A DNA stretch of 64,000 nt. Origin: BOKV01 sp041397525. GTDB lineage: Bacteria; Pseudomonadota; Alphaproteobacteria; Rhizobiales; Rhizobiaceae. The position numbers were made by a program, and so were the translations under genes. Shown piece after piece: positions 57,024 to 64,000 of this stretch; the stretch's first letter is position 1; every line of letters begins with the position of its first letter. The DNA lies in the NCBI GenBank assembly GCA_041397525.1, contig JAWKWL010000001.1:496001-560000 (forward strand). Direction: 5' to 3'. The notes beneath the pieces are model-generated. The model was not told the DNA's origin, ran no database searches, and worked only from the letters and a program-made list of their open reading frames with translations.

Positions 57024-57662
57024 ATGAAAATTTCTTATGGCTCAATTTTGATATCCGCAGCAGCGACTTTTGCTCTAGTTGGTGCGGCAGTGGCTGAATG
57101 TTCAAAGTGTTCCCTAACAACGTTAATCGGTGATCAGACATTTTTTATGGAAGATGGATGTAAGGGTGCAACTTATCTTGAGAAAGCACCTGCTAACATG
57201 TGCTTTAAAACCGTATGCACAAATCCTGCAAGGGATATTTGGGTAAATGTAGAGGGAGAAGCATTTAATCAGGTGCGCATTATTGTACATAGAAATGATA
57301 AAACACACGAGTTGTTCCACCCAATAGGATTAGGGACCGACTACAAATGCGGTAGCGATGTTCAAATTGGAAACAACTATGTTGTAGTACGTCATGGCGA
57401 TAAACGAGATCTTGTGGCGATGTATGGCATTAAGAGTTCTGGTGAAATTGTTGGAACTGGCGCCCATATTCGAGATGATGCACACCACGGTATAGAACTA
57501 GGGCTAAACAATTTTATTGTTAGATTTGGTCGCCTTAAAGACAACACTACGAGGTTCTGCTTTTCAGATAATGGATGGGAGGTTTCGGTGCCAGAAGCTA
57601 GGAATCACGCCGTCACTAACCCGTGCAATTCCCCTTATTCCTCTTCACTAACTTCAAACTGA
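57024..57662 (+). CDS. Orphan Cys-rich secreted protein, AT-rich
   Basis: 212 aa. ATG at 57024 after GGGAGAGG. Clear signal peptide to about 24 (ALVGAAVA), then a mature chain with nine Cys, starting ECSKCS, and beta-rich stretches (NNYVVVRHGDKRDLVAMYG, NNFIVRFGRLKD). C-terminal NPCNSPYSSSLTSN is low-complexity. No recognised domain. Codon use is notably AT-rich against its neighbours, which suggests recent transfer. The 205 bp upstream, after the small membrane gene, presumably carry its promoter. Confidence 0.75.
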   Translation: MKISYGSILISAAATFALVGAAVAECSKCSLTTLIGDQTFFMEDGCKGATYLEKAPANMCFKTVCTNPARDIWVNVEGEAFNQVRIIVHRNDKTHELFHPIGLGTDYKCGSDVQIGNNYVVVRHGDKRDLVAMYGIKSSGEIVGTGAHIRDDAHHGIELGLNNFIVRFGRLKDNTTRFCFSDNGWEVSVPEARNHAVTNPCNSPYSSSLTSN

Positions 57663-57696
57663 TTTTGAAATCTTGAAGGCTGGCATACTCATCGGC

Positions 57697-57722
57697 GTTG
57701 CAAAAATGTTCCTTTTTGCAAC
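57697..57722. terminator. Bidirectional hairpin terminator in the island
   Basis: GTTGCAAAAA/TTTTTGCAAC, a perfect 10-bp stem with 6-nt loop, then GGTTTTT on the plus strand. It lies between the convergent secreted-protein gene and the TIR gene. Two GTCGCAAAA copies follow within 60 bp (about 57760 and 57773), giving a repeat-rich patch. Confidence 0.65.
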
Positions 57723-57831
57723 GGTTTTTCGCATCTTGAAAATTCAGTGGGTTAGCAGTCGCAAAACCTTGTCGCAAAAAGAATGGCGGATTTTCGGTTT
57801 CACTGTCCCAAACTCGAAGGCTTGACGCCGA

Positions 57832-58593
57832 TCACTTTTCTAGAAGATCGCTGATTTCGGCTGCGATTTCTTCTACAGTATGTGTGGCCGTGCTGCGTGC
57901 AACTTTGTCAGCAAGCGAAGGGCTGAATTCCATTACTTCTTGTTTTGTGATCCCGTGCCAAATAGGCAGAAGGACCTGTTGGCCAGACACAGATCGAGTG
58001 ACGATTCCGTCTAACTCATAATTCGTCCAACCCTTTTTAATGAAGGCTTGGGAAATTACGACCAGACCAACGCGGCTATTGGCAAGGCCTTGATCAATTT
58101 TTTGACGAAGACTATCGCCGATCCGCAGCGTGAATTCGTCATACCAGACTCTCAACCCCTGTTCGACGAGTGCTGTTGCGAGAGAGGCTACTACCGATGA
58201 CTTATCGTCAGACGCATGGGAAATGAACACATCATATTTACGGGTACCCCTATCAACGTCAGGCGTCTCGTCATGTTGCACAAGGCCAGGAACTGATGAG
58301 AGTGGCGCATCCTGAATTGGAGGAAGCGCACCGGGTAACACGCGGATCGAAGCGTTCGTTCCGTTTCGTAAGCCTTGGGTGTCGACAACGGCATGCCAAT
58401 GGCCGCTACTGGGAATTGACAACCGAATGGGTGATTTATTCGCTAGTCCACCAACATATCGATGGCGGCGACCATTTTTGTAGTTTGAAAAATCAGAACT
58501 ACTGAGTAACCGGACATTCGCGCCGTTCGTTAAGGTAAATTCAACGATCTCACCTCGTGACCGATGTCCGAGATCGGAATGGATGAATTTCAT
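57832..58593 (-). CDS. DUF1883-TIR domain protein
   Basis: 253 aa from ATG 58593 (AGGA 9 bp upstream). Residues 1-89 match DUF1883 (MKFIHSDLGHRSRGEIVEF, NVRLLSSSDFSNYKNGRRHRYVGG), a small beta domain; 90-119 is a linker; 120-253 is a TIR domain with DVFISHASDDK, WYDEFTLRIGDSL and the catalytic-type Glu193 in GWTNYELDG. Bacterial TIR domains of this kind are NAD-cleaving or NAD-derived signal enzymes in phage defence, or host-directed effectors. No membrane segment or signal peptide. No partner gene is linked in an operon. Confidence 0.88.
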   Translation of the reverse strand: MKFIHSDLGHRSRGEIVEFTLTNGANVRLLSSSDFSNYKNGRRHRYVGGLANKSPIRLSIPSSGHWHAVVDTQGLRNGTNASIRVLPGALPPIQDAPLSSVPGLVQHDETPDVDRGTRKYDVFISHASDDKSSVVASLATALVEQGLRVWYDEFTLRIGDSLRQKIDQGLANSRVGLVVISQAFIKKGWTNYELDGIVTRSVSGQQVLLPIWHGITKQEVMEFSPSLADKVARSTATHTVEEIAAEISDLLEK

Positions 58594-58713
58594 CGTACTC
58601 AATCCTTAGAACAAATAGGGGGTAATGCAACATAGATAGGTGCTATTATTTCCCGATACAACCATGTCCCCCGCCGCCGCGAAAGGGATCCTTTTTGCAT
58701 CCCAAAAATCTCC

Positions 58714-58722
58714 TCCCCCCCC
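58714..58722. repeat. Nine-cytosine homopolymer
   Basis: A run of 9 C (G on the minus strand) in the 147-bp gap between the TIR start and the FAD-oxidase stop. Could slip during replication. No gene seen here. Confidence 0.8.
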
Positions 58723-58740
58723 CATCCCATCACCTGACCC

Positions 58741-60096
58741 CTAAAGCGACGGCCCAGGCTCCGGCCTGCCGCCGCCAAACCGCGAGAACCTGAAACGGTT
58801 CATGTCGTGCCCCGGGTCATCGCCTGCCACCATGTCGGCAATGACGCGGCCGAAGCCGGGGCCGATACCAAAGCCATGCCCGCTCATGCCCGTTGCCACA
58901 AACAATCCCGGCAATTGCGGAACATGATCGACAATCGGCACGATATCAGGCGTCGTATCGATCATGCCCGCCCAGGCATTGAGAATTTTCGGCTCGCCCA
59001 GTTCGGGGAAGCGTCGCGCAAACAGGCGCTGCATCTCTTTGACCGCTGATGGCGAGGTGACCGGTTCCAGGACCCGGCAGCGCTCGAAGGGCGAGACTTC
59101 GTCCGCGCTCCAATGGCGTTTCGTCAGCCAGCCATCGGGAAAACCTGACGGCGCCCATGGCAGTAGCCGGGTAATGCCAAGGCTTTCCTTCAGCGTCGGC
59201 AGGAAGGCAAGGAAATGCCGGAATGAGTCAGGCCCGAGGAAATGGTCATGGCTCTCGCCCAGCGCCAGCGTATAGCCGCCATCCTGTCTGCGCCGGAACG
59301 CCAGTTCCCGATCAACCGCATTGCCGGAGTGGAAATCAGGAAGCGGTGCTGTACGCACCACCGTTGCCCTGACGCTGAGTTGGGGAATCGAGACGCCATG
59401 GTTTCGCAGAAACAACGACGACCATCCCCCGCCTGCAAGAACGACCTTGTCGCAGGATATACGCCCCGATTCCGTCAGCACGCCCCTCACCAGCCCGCCC
59501 TGTATGTCCAGCGAGCGTACTGCCGTGCTTTCGCGGATCGCAACCCCTTCCGCGACGGCGAGATCAGCGAGCGCCGGCACCGCCTGCCAGGGTTCTGCCC
59601 TTGCATCGGACGGGGTATGCGTCGCCCCGATCCATTCGTGCCCGCCCGAACCCTGCCGCCGGATCAGTTGCGTGACCTCAGCCTTGCCCAGCAGGCGGCT
59701 GTCGAGCCCGTGCCGCTGCGCGACGGGAAGCCATGCCTCCAGCGCGTCCAGCTCCTTGCGCGTACTGGCAAGATACACAACGCCCGTGCGCTGAAATCCG
59801 GTCGCCCCTTTGGTTTGCCTGTCCAGTTCTTCCCAAAGCCGGATGGATTCCATCATGATCGGCAGTTCGGCTTCGTCGCGGCCCTGCTGGCGTATCCAGC
59901 CCCAGTTGCGCGATGATTGTTCCCCGGCAACGCGCCCCTTTTCGAGGATGATTGCGCTCAATCCCTTGCGGGCAAGAAACAGTCCCGTGCAAATTCCGAT
60001 GATGCCTCCACCAATGATCACGACATCGGCCTGGGTCGGCAATGGTGCCCAATGGCGTAGCGGCGTTGCAATCGAGATGGCGGGACCGTCCCACAT
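58741..60096 (-). CDS. FAD-dependent D-amino-acid/sarcosine oxidase-like protein
   Basis: 451 aa from ATG 60096 (AAGG 8 bp upstream; a longer frame to 60183 has no site). DAO-family: ADVVIIGGGIIGICTGLFLARKG with the GxGxxG FAD loop, SSRNWGWIRQQGRDEAELP and C-terminal GLFVATGMSGHGFGIGPGFGRVIADM. Probably oxidises an amine or N-methylated amino acid in the cytoplasm; substrate unknown. Not linked in operon to neighbours. Confidence 0.87.
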   Translation of the reverse strand: MWDGPAISIATPLRHWAPLPTQADVVIIGGGIIGICTGLFLARKGLSAIILEKGRVAGEQSSRNWGWIRQQGRDEAELPIMMESIRLWEELDRQTKGATGFQRTGVVYLASTRKELDALEAWLPVAQRHGLDSRLLGKAEVTQLIRRQGSGGHEWIGATHTPSDARAEPWQAVPALADLAVAEGVAIRESTAVRSLDIQGGLVRGVLTESGRISCDKVVLAGGGWSSLFLRNHGVSIPQLSVRATVVRTAPLPDFHSGNAVDRELAFRRRQDGGYTLALGESHDHFLGPDSFRHFLAFLPTLKESLGITRLLPWAPSGFPDGWLTKRHWSADEVSPFERCRVLEPVTSPSAVKEMQRLFARRFPELGEPKILNAWAGMIDTTPDIVPIVDHVPQLPGLFVATGMSGHGFGIGPGFGRVIADMVAGDDPGHDMNRFRFSRFGGGRPEPGPSL

Positions 60097-60366
60097 GGGT
60101 TTCACCTTGCAATCAATGGTTCGCAACAAGCCGTTGCAGGCAGTTTCCCACGCCGGGCTTGACCTCACCTCTAGGCGAGGCATGTCAGAAAAAACAGATG
60201 AAATTAGCGTATTTCATGCTATAAACTCGCATTGAACGGAAGCATCGGCGGCCCAGGCGTGATCTTCGCAGGGCCGTTTTCTATTGTTAAGCTGCCCTTG
60301 CAGCCCTGAGCGACACCGGCAGGACACAGCCAGGTGCCACGCAAACTATTGTGAAGTGAGGATGAA

Positions 60367-60840
60367 ATGGACAAGGTTCCGATGACGGCAAACGGGCACG
60401 CGATGCTGGAGGCAGAATTGCGCCGCCGCCAGAGCGAGGACCGGCCCGCCATCATCCAGGCGATTTCCGAAGCGCGCGCCCATGGCGACCTGTCAGAAAA
60501 CGCCGAATACCATGCCGCCAAGGAACAGCAGAGCCACAATGAGGGACGTGTTGCGGAACTTGAAGACTTGCTGTCGCGTGCCGAGATCATCGATGTCGCG
60601 AAGCTGACGGGAAAATCCGTCAAGTTCGGCGCGACGGTCAAGCTGGTCGATGAGGACACGGACGAGGAAAAGACCTGGCAGATCGTGGGCGATCAGGAAG
60701 CGGACGTTAAATCGGGCAAGATCTCGATTTCCTCGCCGATCGCGCGTGCGCTCATCGGCAAGTCCGAAGGCGACAGTGTCGAGGTCCAGGCACCCGGCGG
60801 CTCGAAATCTTACGAGATTCTCTCGGTCAAATTCGTCTGA
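60367..60840 (+). CDS. greA: Transcription elongation factor GreA
   Basis: 157 aa. N-terminal coiled-coil finger (about 8-75) with the acidic tip ARAHGDLSENAEYHAAKE that enters RNA polymerase to drive transcript cleavage, then the FKBP-like C-terminal domain (ISSPIARALIGKSEGDSVEV). ATG at 60367 with GAGG 5 bp upstream. In many Rhizobiales greA lies close to carB; here an island separates them. Confidence 0.97.
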   Translation: MDKVPMTANGHAMLEAELRRRQSEDRPAIIQAISEARAHGDLSENAEYHAAKEQQSHNEGRVAELEDLLSRAEIIDVAKLTGKSVKFGATVKLVDEDTDEEKTWQIVGDQEADVKSGKISISSPIARALIGKSEGDSVEVQAPGGSKSYEILSVKFV

Positions 60841-60857
60841 CCCCCTGATCCCAAAGC

Positions 60858-61778
60858 TCAGCTTTTGGGCCAAAGCGCCGGGTTCAGCATCTCAGGCGCA
60901 TCCACCGCCCATTCGGAAAAGTCATGCGCAGCGGCAAGCCTCTGGCCTGCCTCTGCTGCAGCGGCGAGCGACGTGAGTTCTTCAACGTTCGTGACGCCGG
61001 CCACGATCCGGGCAATTTCGCTGCGCTGGAGCAAGCAGGCAAGCAGCCCGGCCTGAACCGTTTCCCCGATTTCCTGCATCGCCTGGCGAAACGCCGCTAT
61101 CTGGTCGCCAAGTCCTGCAAGGAATGGCGGCAGTTGCGCCGGGTCACTGAGCAGTATCCCCTGCAGATAGGCCGAGCGTGCATGCACTTCGACACCCGCG
61201 TCGTGCAATCGCACAAGGCTGCCATCAATCCGCAACCGCTGGTCCAGCAGGTTGTAGGGTAGCTGCACGATGTCAGGCGAATGGCGCTCCAGCACAGCGT
61301 TGATCTCGTTTCCGCTATAAACCGAGACGCCGATGCGGCTCACAAATCCGGCCTCCTTCAGAGCCCGTGCAGCGTTCCACAATTCCATTCCGTATTCGCC
61401 GGTCAGATCGCTTGCACGGTGAAAGAGGAACCCCTCGACACGGCTGACTCCAAGCTGAGACAACGAGGCAGCAAAACCTTCATTCAGCAACTCAACCGCG
61501 TGATGCGCGCTTCTGGCTTCAGCCAGACTGGCTGTCTTCGTAACGAGCCGGAACCTGCCAACGGACTTTAGCGCCTCGCCTATTGCCGCTTCGGAATTGC
61601 CATATTGGGCAGCGGTATCGACCATGTCGATGCCACACCTTGCGGCCTCCAGCAATATCGCCTGCAATGCTTGCGGCGAAACCTGTCCGGCCTTGTTGGT
61701 GACGCCATAGTCAAGCCCGAATTGCGCACCACCCAAGGCAATTCTGGCAAGCGCGATGCGTCCAATTGCATTGTTCAT
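60858..61778 (-). CDS. Aldo/keto reductase coupled to pseC
   Basis: 306 aa TIM-barrel AKR. ALGGAQFGLDYGVTNKAG, IDMVDTAAQYGNSEAAIGEAL (catalytic Asp/Tyr block), FLFHRASDL, VARSAYLQG-like and RIVAGVTNVEEL motifs. Its ATG (61778) overlaps the pseC stop as ATGA, so it is made with PseC and likely acts in the same nucleotide-sugar or surface-glycan pathway. It is not one of the core pseudaminate enzymes. Confidence 0.87.
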   Translation of the reverse strand: MNNAIGRIALARIALGGAQFGLDYGVTNKAGQVSPQALQAILLEAARCGIDMVDTAAQYGNSEAAIGEALKSVGRFRLVTKTASLAEARSAHHAVELLNEGFAASLSQLGVSRVEGFLFHRASDLTGEYGMELWNAARALKEAGFVSRIGVSVYSGNEINAVLERHSPDIVQLPYNLLDQRLRIDGSLVRLHDAGVEVHARSAYLQGILLSDPAQLPPFLAGLGDQIAAFRQAMQEIGETVQAGLLACLLQRSEIARIVAGVTNVEELTSLAAAAEAGQRLAAAHDFSEWAVDAPEMLNPALWPKS

Positions 61779-62977
61779 CCAAGCACCACACGCAAGGCAT
61801 CTGCAACACGATCCGCATCGCTGTCCTGCATCAACGGATAAAGCGGCAGCGACAGGGCCCGCTCGTAATAGTGAACCGCGCCCGGCAGATCGAGGCCGGG
61901 TTCCAGTTGCCGGTAATAGGGCTGCAGATGGACGGGAATGTAGTGCACCTGCGTTCCAATACCCAGTTCATGCAATTGCGCCATGACCGCACGCCGGCTC
62001 TTGCCGATGGCAGCAAAATCGATCAGCACAGGATAGAGATGGCGGCACGGATCGCAATCCTGGGCGGTCGGTACCGTCCGCAGCGAAGGATGAAACCCGT
62101 CGAAAAGCTGTTCATAGCGCGCTTTCAATGCCTTGCGCCGCTCGATGAAGTGGTCAAGTTGCCCAAGCTGCGACAATCCAAGCGCACAGGCAAAATCCGT
62201 CGCCCGGTAGTTGAAACCGGGCGCCTGCATTTCGTGATACCAGGGATTGGCACTGCCATCAGCATCAAACGCCAAGTCCCTGTTGATGAAACCGGAAAAA
62301 TCCCGGCTGATACCATGGCTGCGCTTGATGCGCATGTCATCGGCCCATTCACGATTATTGGTGGTGACCATCCCCCCCTCGCCCATGGTGATCGTCTTGA
62401 CCGGGTGCAGCGAAAAACAGGCCATGTCTGAATATTTGCACGAACCGACCTCTGCCATGCCGCCATCATGGGCAAAGCGCGTTCCAACGGCGTGGCAAGC
62501 ATCCTCGATGAGATGAATGCCGCGTGGCTTCGCTTCGGCGGCGATTGCAGCCATGTCAGCCACCTCACCGTTGAGATGCACGATCACCGCCGCAGATGCC
62601 CTGCCCCCTGCCCGCTCGAGCGCTTCGAGAAAAGTTTCGCGTGTCACCAGCCCCGTATCGGGATCGCAATCCATGAACACGATCCTGGCGCCCGTGTAAT
62701 GCGGCCCGTTGGCGGAAGCCATGAAGGACTGCGATGGCGCTAGCACCACGTCATCCGGCCCGAGCCCGAGCGCCATGGATGCCAGATGCAGCGCTGCGGT
62801 GCCGTTGGCACAGGCAACCGCTTCGCTCGAACCTACCCGCTTAGCGAAAGCCTTCTCGAATTCGCCAACCATGGGGCCGGTAGTAAGCATTGGTTCCTGC
62901 AACGCCTTTGCCACTGCATCCAGGTCTGCCTGCGTGATGGTCTGCTTGCCATAAGGGAGGAAATCGTCGCTCATCAT
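61775..62977 (-). CDS. pseC: UDP-4-amino-4,6-dideoxy-GlcNAc-altrosamine transaminase PseC
   Basis: 400 aa PLP aminotransferase of the DegT/ArnB type. LPYGKQTITQADLDAV and LTTGPMVGEFEKAFA open the chain; VACANGTAALHLA; PLP lysine Lys194 in SLHPVKTITMGEGG; NGxVADMA and EDACHAVG are in place. With the adjacent pseH and pseI this makes PseC much more likely than other DegT enzymes. Pathway: UDP-GlcNAc to pseudaminic acid. ATG 62977 or 62974. Confidence 0.92.
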   Translation of the reverse strand: MMSDDFLPYGKQTITQADLDAVAKALQEPMLTTGPMVGEFEKAFAKRVGSSEAVACANGTAALHLASMALGLGPDDVVLAPSQSFMASANGPHYTGARIVFMDCDPDTGLVTRETFLEALERAGGRASAAVIVHLNGEVADMAAIAAEAKPRGIHLIEDACHAVGTRFAHDGGMAEVGSCKYSDMACFSLHPVKTITMGEGGMVTTNNREWADDMRIKRSHGISRDFSGFINRDLAFDADGSANPWYHEMQAPGFNYRATDFACALGLSQLGQLDHFIERRKALKARYEQLFDGFHPSLRTVPTAQDCDPCRHLYPVLIDFAAIGKSRRAVMAQLHELGIGTQVHYIPVHLQPYYRQLEPGLDLPGAVHYYERALSLPLYPLMQDSDADRVADALRVVLG

Positions 62978-63109
62978 GTTTTTCCGTTCGGTTGGCGACT
63001 TCTTTCAAGAAACCGGCAAAAGTGCAAGCCTGACCGTTCAACCCCGCATGCGGGATTTGACCGGGGCACGGTTTGCGACTATCGCCAAGGAAGAAACGTC
63101 GGAGATGCC

Positions 63110-63688
63110 ATGGCCAACAAGCTTCCAATTCTGGACCGCCTAGGTCAGGTCAGACTCAAGCCACTTTTCGAATGTGAAAAGGAGGCACTTGATCGCATGC
63201 GCGTCATTCGCAATCATCCGCAAGTTCGCTCCTATATGTACAACGACCAGGAATTCGATGAGGAAACGCATCAGCGCTGGCTGAACTCCCAGCACAACAA
63301 TGCCGACAACGCGATCTATGGCGCATTTGTTGACGCCATCCTGCAAGGCTCGGTCGGGCTGGTTGGTATCGACCCGGTCAACCGCCATGCCGAATGGGGC
63401 TTCTATCTTTCGCCGGACTTGCACGGGCACGGATTCGGTGAGGCGATGCTTTTCAACATGCTGGACCTTGCCTTTGCCGTACACCCGGTGGACAAGGTGA
63501 ATTCTGAAGTCATCGAATACAACGACGGCAGCCTTGCGCTCCATCGCCGCCTGGGCTTCCGTGACGAAGGCAGGCGCCGCAACCACAAACTGCGCGAGGG
63601 GAAATTCTTTGACGCGATCCTGCTGGGAATTACCAGGCAGGAATGGGCCGACAGGCGAAGCGACATGATCACCAACGGAAACGGATAA
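63110..63688 (+). CDS. pseH: UDP-4-amino-4,6-dideoxy-altrosamine N-acetyltransferase PseH
   Basis: 192 aa GNAT fold. RVIRNHPQVRSYMYND, QRWLNS, VGLVGIDPVNRHAEWGFYLSPDLHGHGFGEAM and LHRRLGFRDEGRRRNHKLREG match PseH: it acetylates the 4-amino sugar made by PseC using acetyl-CoA. ATG at 63110 with GGAG 5 bp upstream; the long open frame over the pseC end is not conserved-looking. Divergent from pseC by 132 bp. Confidence 0.92.
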   Translation: MANKLPILDRLGQVRLKPLFECEKEALDRMRVIRNHPQVRSYMYNDQEFDEETHQRWLNSQHNNADNAIYGAFVDAILQGSVGLVGIDPVNRHAEWGFYLSPDLHGHGFGEAMLFNMLDLAFAVHPVDKVNSEVIEYNDGSLALHRRLGFRDEGRRRNHKLREGKFFDAILLGITRQEWADRRSDMITNGNG

Positions 63689-63689
63689 C

Positions 63690-63890
63690 ATGCAAAAAGA
63701 CACAGCCTATTACATGGACCTGATCGACCAGATCGAGGCAATCCGTGGCAAGAACAACAAGAACTGGATGGACTTGCTGCGCCTGGCGTTCAAGCACGCA
63801 CCAGCCGAGGCTGGAGCGATCATGGCCGAAATCTACAAGATGGACGGCGATATTTCCTCGCTTGCCCGCAAGCTTTCCGGTCAGGACTGA
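63690..63890 (+). CDS. 66-aa helical protein between pseH and pseI
   Basis: 66 aa. ATG at 63690, one base after the pseH stop, with GGA upstream; it ends 3 bp before pseI, so it is clearly in the operon. Helical and soluble: YYMDLIDQIEAIRGKNNKNWMDLLRLAFKHAPAEAGAIMAEIYKMDGDISSLARKL. No domain recognised; the position suggests a helper or regulatory subunit in pseudaminate synthesis. Confidence 0.8.
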   Translation: MQKDTAYYMDLIDQIEAIRGKNNKNWMDLLRLAFKHAPAEAGAIMAEIYKMDGDISSLARKLSGQD

Positions 63891-63893
63891 ACC

Positions 63894-64000
63894 ATGCCCG
63901 GCCCAATCAAACTCGACGGCAAACCGGTTGGCCCCGGCCACCCGCCCTATCTGATTGCCGAGGTTTCCGGCAATCACAACGGCTCGATTGAACGCGCAAA
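63894..64000 (+). CDS. pseI: Pseudaminic acid synthase PseI (5' fragment)
   Basis: First 35 codons. ATG at 63894; YLIAEVSGNHNGSIERA matches the N-terminus of NeuB/PseI-family synthases, which condense phosphoenolpyruvate with 6-deoxy-AltdiNAc. Identification as PseI rather than NeuB rests on the neighbouring pseC and pseH. Cut by the window end. Confidence 0.88.
   Translation, partial: MPGPIKLDGKPVGPGHPPYLIAEVSGNHNGSIERA

Noticed and set aside
56618..58602. CRISPR or toxin-antitoxin pair in the island
   Set aside because: No repeat-spacer pattern; the genes are not arranged as a small two-gene operon and no antitoxin fold was recognised.
62786..63109. Upstream extension of pseH into pseC
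   Set aside because: The extra residues overlap the pseC 5' end antisense and carry no GNAT-like sequence; a good ribosome site marks ATG 63110.

Overview
The window is a GC-rich chromosomal segment of an alphaproteobacterium, most likely in the Hyphomicrobiales (Rhizobiales). The evidence is the rhizobial-type division/cell wall (dcw) cluster with a long FtsZ (593 aa) that runs on into lpxC, bamD and recN, the CarB with an alphaproteobacterial insertion, a perfect CtrA-type box, and a pseudaminic acid locus. Genus and species cannot be read from the sequence alone. No tRNA, rRNA, insertion sequence, integrase or CRISPR array was seen.

Layout. 1-22.7 kb, all minus strand: mraZ-rsmH-ftsL-ftsI-murE-murF-mraY-murD-ftsW-murG-murC-murB-ddl-ftsQ-ftsA-ftsZ, then lpxC, bamD and the 5' part of recN. 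Many junctions overlap (ATGA type), so this is one tightly coupled peptidoglycan and divisome operon with outer-membrane biogenesis and DNA repair genes behind it. A four-copy, 10-bp-phased TGGG array upstream of mraZ looks like the MraZ operator. 23-29 kb: a J-domain gene, rnpB (minus strand, with a good promoter), a secreted esterase, an AmpD-like amidase coupled to a TerB/J-domain protein, an EamA permease, a decayed hupE, and a small molybdopterin-fold protein. 28.7-33 kb: a MarR-like regulator divergent from a fused 5-oxoprolinase. 33-35 kb: a DUF2282-DUF692-DUF2063 (bufferin-type, copper-linked RiPP) operon with a terminator inside it. 35-41.4 kb: an orphan lipoprotein, a peptidoglycan-binding protein, and a PepSY/cytochrome b/PepSY/two-component module. 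41.4-45.4 kb: a CtrA-box small gene, a threonine dehydratase-like enzyme, a CAP-domain lipoprotein, and terC behind a long structured leader. 45.4-56.5 kb: yqeY, carA, an MFS transporter, plsC, DUF2937, a zinc metallopeptidase, a DUF2306/LytTR pair, and carB.

56.6-58.6 kb is an AT-richer island between carB and the greA region. It has a tiny membrane protein, an orphan cysteine-rich secreted protein and a DUF1883-TIR protein, and is the most foreign-looking stretch in the window. 58.7-64 kb: an FAD amine oxidase-like protein, greA, an aldo/keto reductase coupled to pseC, pseH, a conserved-looking 66-aa protein, and the start of pseI. The last group should make pseudaminic acid, usually for flagellin or surface glycans.

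Functions are assigned by recognising motifs and family sequence patterns by eye; no database search was run.
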